Shown here one piece after another: positions 7,621 through 9,338 of a stretch of 9,338 bases of DNA. Both the position numbers and the translations under genes were made by a program. The stretch's first letter is position 1. Each line of letters begins with the position of its first letter. The notes beneath the pieces were generated by a model. The model was not told where the DNA came from, did no database searches, and worked only from the letters and a program-made list of their open reading frames with translations. Location: the NCBI GenBank assembly GCA_023415895.1, contig JAEZJA010000157.1, forward strand, positions 1 through 9,338, read 5' to 3'. Source of the stretch: Bacillota bacterium. GTDB lineage: Bacteria; Bacillota; Clostridia; Oscillospirales; Acutalibacteraceae.

Positions 7621-8522
7621 CTGTCATGAGAAATGTCTTTTGGAAGCTTACAAAGTCGCAAAAAATCAAAGGAAGGCTATCCAATACGATCATCTATATC
7701 CTGCTGATCTCATTGTCGTTTGTGTATTTAGCCGCTTTCTTTTATATGCTTGGGCATTCCATCATGAGTGTGGATGACTGGCAGAATGAAAATGTCAAAT
7801 GGCTGCCGCACCATATCGTTTTAGAAAACTATAAATACGCTTTTCGCATTCTTAATTATGAAAAAACGTTGTTATTATCACTCGGAATAACCCTTTTGGC
7901 AACGTTTGGCCAGGTGATCACCTGTTCGTTTGTAGGATATGGTTTGGCAAGGATAAAATTCAAAGGAAGCGCAGTAGCCTTCTTAATCATCATCTTTACA
8001 ATGATTATTCCACCCCAAACGATTATCGTGCCTCAATTTCTGCTGATTTCCAAGCTTGGCATGGTCGATACGTATTTGCCCATTATTGTTCCGTGTTTCT
8101 TCGCCATGGGGCTCAATGGCGGAATGTTTATATTTATTTTTAAACAGTTTTTTAAAGGGATGCCTTCGGAACTGGAAAATGCGGCTTTAATCGATGGCGC
8201 AGGTGTTTTTGGAGCTTACTTTCGAATTATGCTTCCCAATGCGTCCTCAGCGGTCTTGGTTTCTTCCATATTGTCGCTTGTCTGGCAGTGGAACAACGCT
8301 TTTGAACCATCCATCTACATTCGCGATTCGAGTAAAGCAACCCTATCGTTATCATTAAGTAATCAGTTGTTTCAAAATCTCGCAGCTCAAACCAATACGG
8401 AGTATAACAAGGGAGTTGTCATTGCCTCGACGGTTTTGATTGTATTACCGGTCATTGTTATATTTTTTATCATGCAAAAACGGTTTATGCAGTCAATTGA
8501 GACTTCGGGACTCGCCAATTGA
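7605..8522 (+). CDS. Carbohydrate ABC transporter permease, MalG-type (pair 2)
   Basis: A 305-residue permease, partner of the gene it overlaps by 11 bases. Spans are visible at about residues 29-51, 88-113, 122-143, 155-178, 213-233 and 270-290, after a basic cytoplasmic N-terminus. The EAA loop reads Glu191-Asn192-Ala193-Ala194, then Asp197-Gly198-Ala199 and Leu210-Pro211, so the usual first Glu of EAA is Asn while Asp-Gly is kept. The Trp-Asn-Asp motif of other MalG-type permeases is Trp-Asn-Asn here (229-231). Start at 7605 is the longest form; 7626 is a good alternative with its own site. The gene ends 73 bases before an SBP gene, the longest gap in the window, which contains an inverted repeat. 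It probably forms a heterodimeric channel with the preceding permease. Substrate is likely a saccharide. Confidence 0.91.
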   Translation: MTNRKAVMRNVFWKLTKSQKIKGRLSNTIIYILLISLSFVYLAAFFYMLGHSIMSVDDWQNENVKWLPHHIVLENYKYAFRILNYEKTLLLSLGITLLATFGQVITCSFVGYGLARIKFKGSAVAFLIIIFTMIIPPQTIIVPQFLLISKLGMVDTYLPIIVPCFFAMGLNGGMFIFIFKQFFKGMPSELENAALIDGAGVFGAYFRIMLPNASSAVLVSSILSLVWQWNNAFEPSIYIRDSSKATLSLSLSNQLFQNLAAQTNTEYNKGVVIASTVLIVLPVIVIFFIMQKRFMQSIETSGLAN

Positions 8523-8540
8523 TAGGCCCAAATGTGGTTG

Positions 8541-8573
8541 TTAGAACATAAAACAAGGCGTTCTATGTTCTGA
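8541..8573 (+). promoter_or_regulatory. Intercistronic inverted repeat (RNA hairpin) before the second SBP gene
   Basis: AGAACATA (8543-8550) pairs with TATGTTCT (8564-8571). Inside, after one A/C mismatch, AAC (8552-8554) pairs with GTT (8560-8562) around the loop AAGGC. Outside, a G-U and an A-U pair can extend it to 8541 and 8573. No run of Ts follows directly, so it does not look like an intrinsic terminator. It ends about ten bases before the SBP ribosome site (8583-8590), leaving that site free. It could be an mRNA-stabilising or processing hairpin that raises SBP expression, as is known between genes of some sugar-transport operons. An operator for a DNA-binding dimer is also possible. 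Confidence 0.6.
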
Positions 8574-8595
8574 AATTTTATGAAAGGTGATAGTC

Positions 8596-9338
8596 ATGAA
8601 GAGAAATTTCAAAAGGCTATTCGCAATGCTTTTCGCTGTAACCTTACTATTTAGCATTCCAGGTTGCACGCAAGGTGCTACACAAAGCCAAAGCAGCGAC
8701 TCAGGCACGGCATCGATCTCATCAGACGCCGGTGATAATTCGAATCTACAGCCAAATGAATCAACGGATACCACAAGCGGGATCGGGGATTCACAATCGA
8801 TCGGGGACTCCATACCCGGGTCAACAAATGCTTCCACGGTATCCGGGTCTGGATCAGGTTCGTCAGCAACACAAGACAAAACACCCTCCGGGAATACCAG
8901 CAGCAACGGCAATCAGCAAACCACAAATCCGCCAAAGTCGGGCAATGGCAAAGTTGTGATATGGGGCAGTAAACAAGACCTTGCATTGGTCATGGCACTC
9001 GGTAAATACAAAACGAAATATCCGGGCATTGACATCAAAATTATCCCATCGTCTATGACATCACTGAACTCGTTAAAAATGGCGGTTGTTGCAGGAAATG
9101 GGCCGGATGTAATATCGATGGATCATGTATATGCTACATCGCTTGGAACAGAAGGCATTTTCGCAGATCTGGCGCCATACGGCGCAACCAACGTGAAGAA
9201 TCTGTTTACAAAAAGCTGCTACGACGCAAACTGCGTGGGTGATAAGGTGTATGCCTTGCCTTGGTCTGCCAACGTCGTAAATCTGATGTACAGCAAGGAG
9301 CTGTTCAACCAAGCAGGGCTGAGCAATGCACCCACGAA
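8596..9338 (+). CDS. Lipoprotein solute-binding protein for sugar uptake, 5' part (3' truncated by window)
   Basis: The open frame runs from ATG 8596 through the window edge (247 complete codons). AAAGGTGA (8583-8590) is five bases upstream of the start. Residues 1-23 are a lipoprotein signal peptide: Lys-Arg near the start, a hydrophobic core, then Ser-Ile-Pro-Gly before Cys24, the likely lipidated residue. Pro at -2 is unusual for a lipobox. Residues 25-118 are a very long Ser/Thr/Gly/Asn/Gln linker. The binding domain begins at Lys119-Val-Val-Ile-Trp-Gly and continues with Tyr-Pro-Gly-Ile (about 143), Gly-Asn-Gly-Pro-Asp-Val (168-173) and Val-Tyr-Ala-Leu-Pro-Trp (218-223), the pattern of family 1 extracellular solute-binding proteins. 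It probably delivers substrate to the permease pair just upstream. The C-terminal lobe is outside the window, so the ligand cannot be judged. Confidence 0.88.
   Translation, partial: MKRNFKRLFAMLFAVTLLFSIPGCTQGATQSQSSDSGTASISSDAGDNSNLQPNESTDTTSGIGDSQSIGDSIPGSTNASTVSGSGSGSSATQDKTPSGNTSSNGNQQTTNPPKSGNGKVVIWGSKQDLALVMALGKYKTKYPGIDIKIIPSSMTSLNSLKMAVVAGNGPDVISMDHVYATSLGTEGIFADLAPYGATNVKNLFTKSCYDANCVGDKVYALPWSANVVNLMYSKELFNQAGLSNAPT
8781..8810 (+). repeat. Short direct repeat in the SBP linker
   Basis: GATCGGGGATTC (8781-8792) recurs as GATCGGGGACTC (8799-8810) with an 18-base period, that is six codons. It encodes two Ile-Gly-Asp-Ser units in the Ser/Gly-rich linker and suggests that the linker grew by small in-frame duplication. 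Confidence 0.7.

Noticed and set aside
7244..7693. Open frame of 149 codons on the minus strand across the overlap of the second permease pair
   Set aside because: Antisense to two permeases with intact EAA loops, and its composition looks like a shadow frame.
8538..8569. Internal promoter (TTGTTA with TTCTAT 17 bases later, or TATGTT 20 bases later) before the second SBP
   Set aside because: Both -10 candidates match poorly or are badly spaced, and the bases are already accounted for by the inverted repeat.
8541..8580. Intrinsic terminator at the inverted repeat
   Set aside because: The stem is AT-rich with a mismatch and is followed by GAAATTTTA and not by a T-run, and the SBP gene continues on the same strand immediately after.
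8580..8654. Possible 24-codon leader peptide beginning at ATG 8580
   Set aside because: It has no ribosome site upstream, contains the SBP ribosome site itself and overlaps the SBP start out of frame; it is likely chance.
8541..8986. Several overlapping open frames on both strands in the start of the second SBP gene (8541-8912 and 8678-8986 minus, 8675-8959 plus)
   Set aside because: They arise from the stop-poor, Ser/Thr/Gly-rich linker. The frame starting at 8596 has a ribosome site, a lipoprotein signal and a binding domain, and it explains the region.

Overview
The window is a compact, co-directional (+ strand) carbohydrate-uptake locus, most likely from a Gram-positive Bacillota such as a Paenibacillus-like or clostridial bacterium. 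The support for this is AT-leaning codon use, strong GGAGG-type ribosome binding sites, TTG and GTG starts, lipoprotein-type solute-binding proteins, and protein families (DUF5696, NHL/YIP1 membrane proteins, MalF/MalG-type permeases) that I associate with those groups. The taxonomic call is inference from style, not from a marker gene.

Layout: the 3' end of a sugar-type solute-binding protein (SBP) gene (1-278); a MalF-type permease (275-1186) and a MalG-type permease (1205-2059); a membrane protein with an NHL-type beta-propeller, a TPR-like segment and a YIP1-like multi-spanning domain (2073-4151); an 861-residue membrane-anchored DUF5696-type protein that looks glycosidase-like (4166-6751); a second MalF-type permease (6764-7615) and a second MalG-type permease (7605-8522); and the 5' part of a second SBP lipoprotein gene with a very long linker (8596 to the window edge). 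The order is SBP, permease, permease, [propeller/YIP1, DUF5696], permease, permease, SBP: two importers arranged as mirror images around two cell-surface proteins. Six of the seven junctions have 18 bp or less between genes, or overlap. The only larger gap is 73 bp before the second SBP, and it holds a clear inverted repeat. This looks like one transcription unit whose promoter lies upstream of the window and whose terminator lies beyond it. I see no convincing promoter or terminator inside.

Working model (inference): the DUF5696 protein, anchored on the outer face of the membrane, acts on a glycan. The two SBPs bind the released saccharides, and the two permease pairs import them using an ATPase encoded elsewhere (MsmX-like shared ATPases are known for this transporter class). 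The propeller/YIP1 protein has no assigned role; it could be a surface scaffold, glycan binder or sensor. There is no ATPase, regulator, RNA gene, mobile element or CRISPR array in the window. No stretch over 300 bases lacks a gene.
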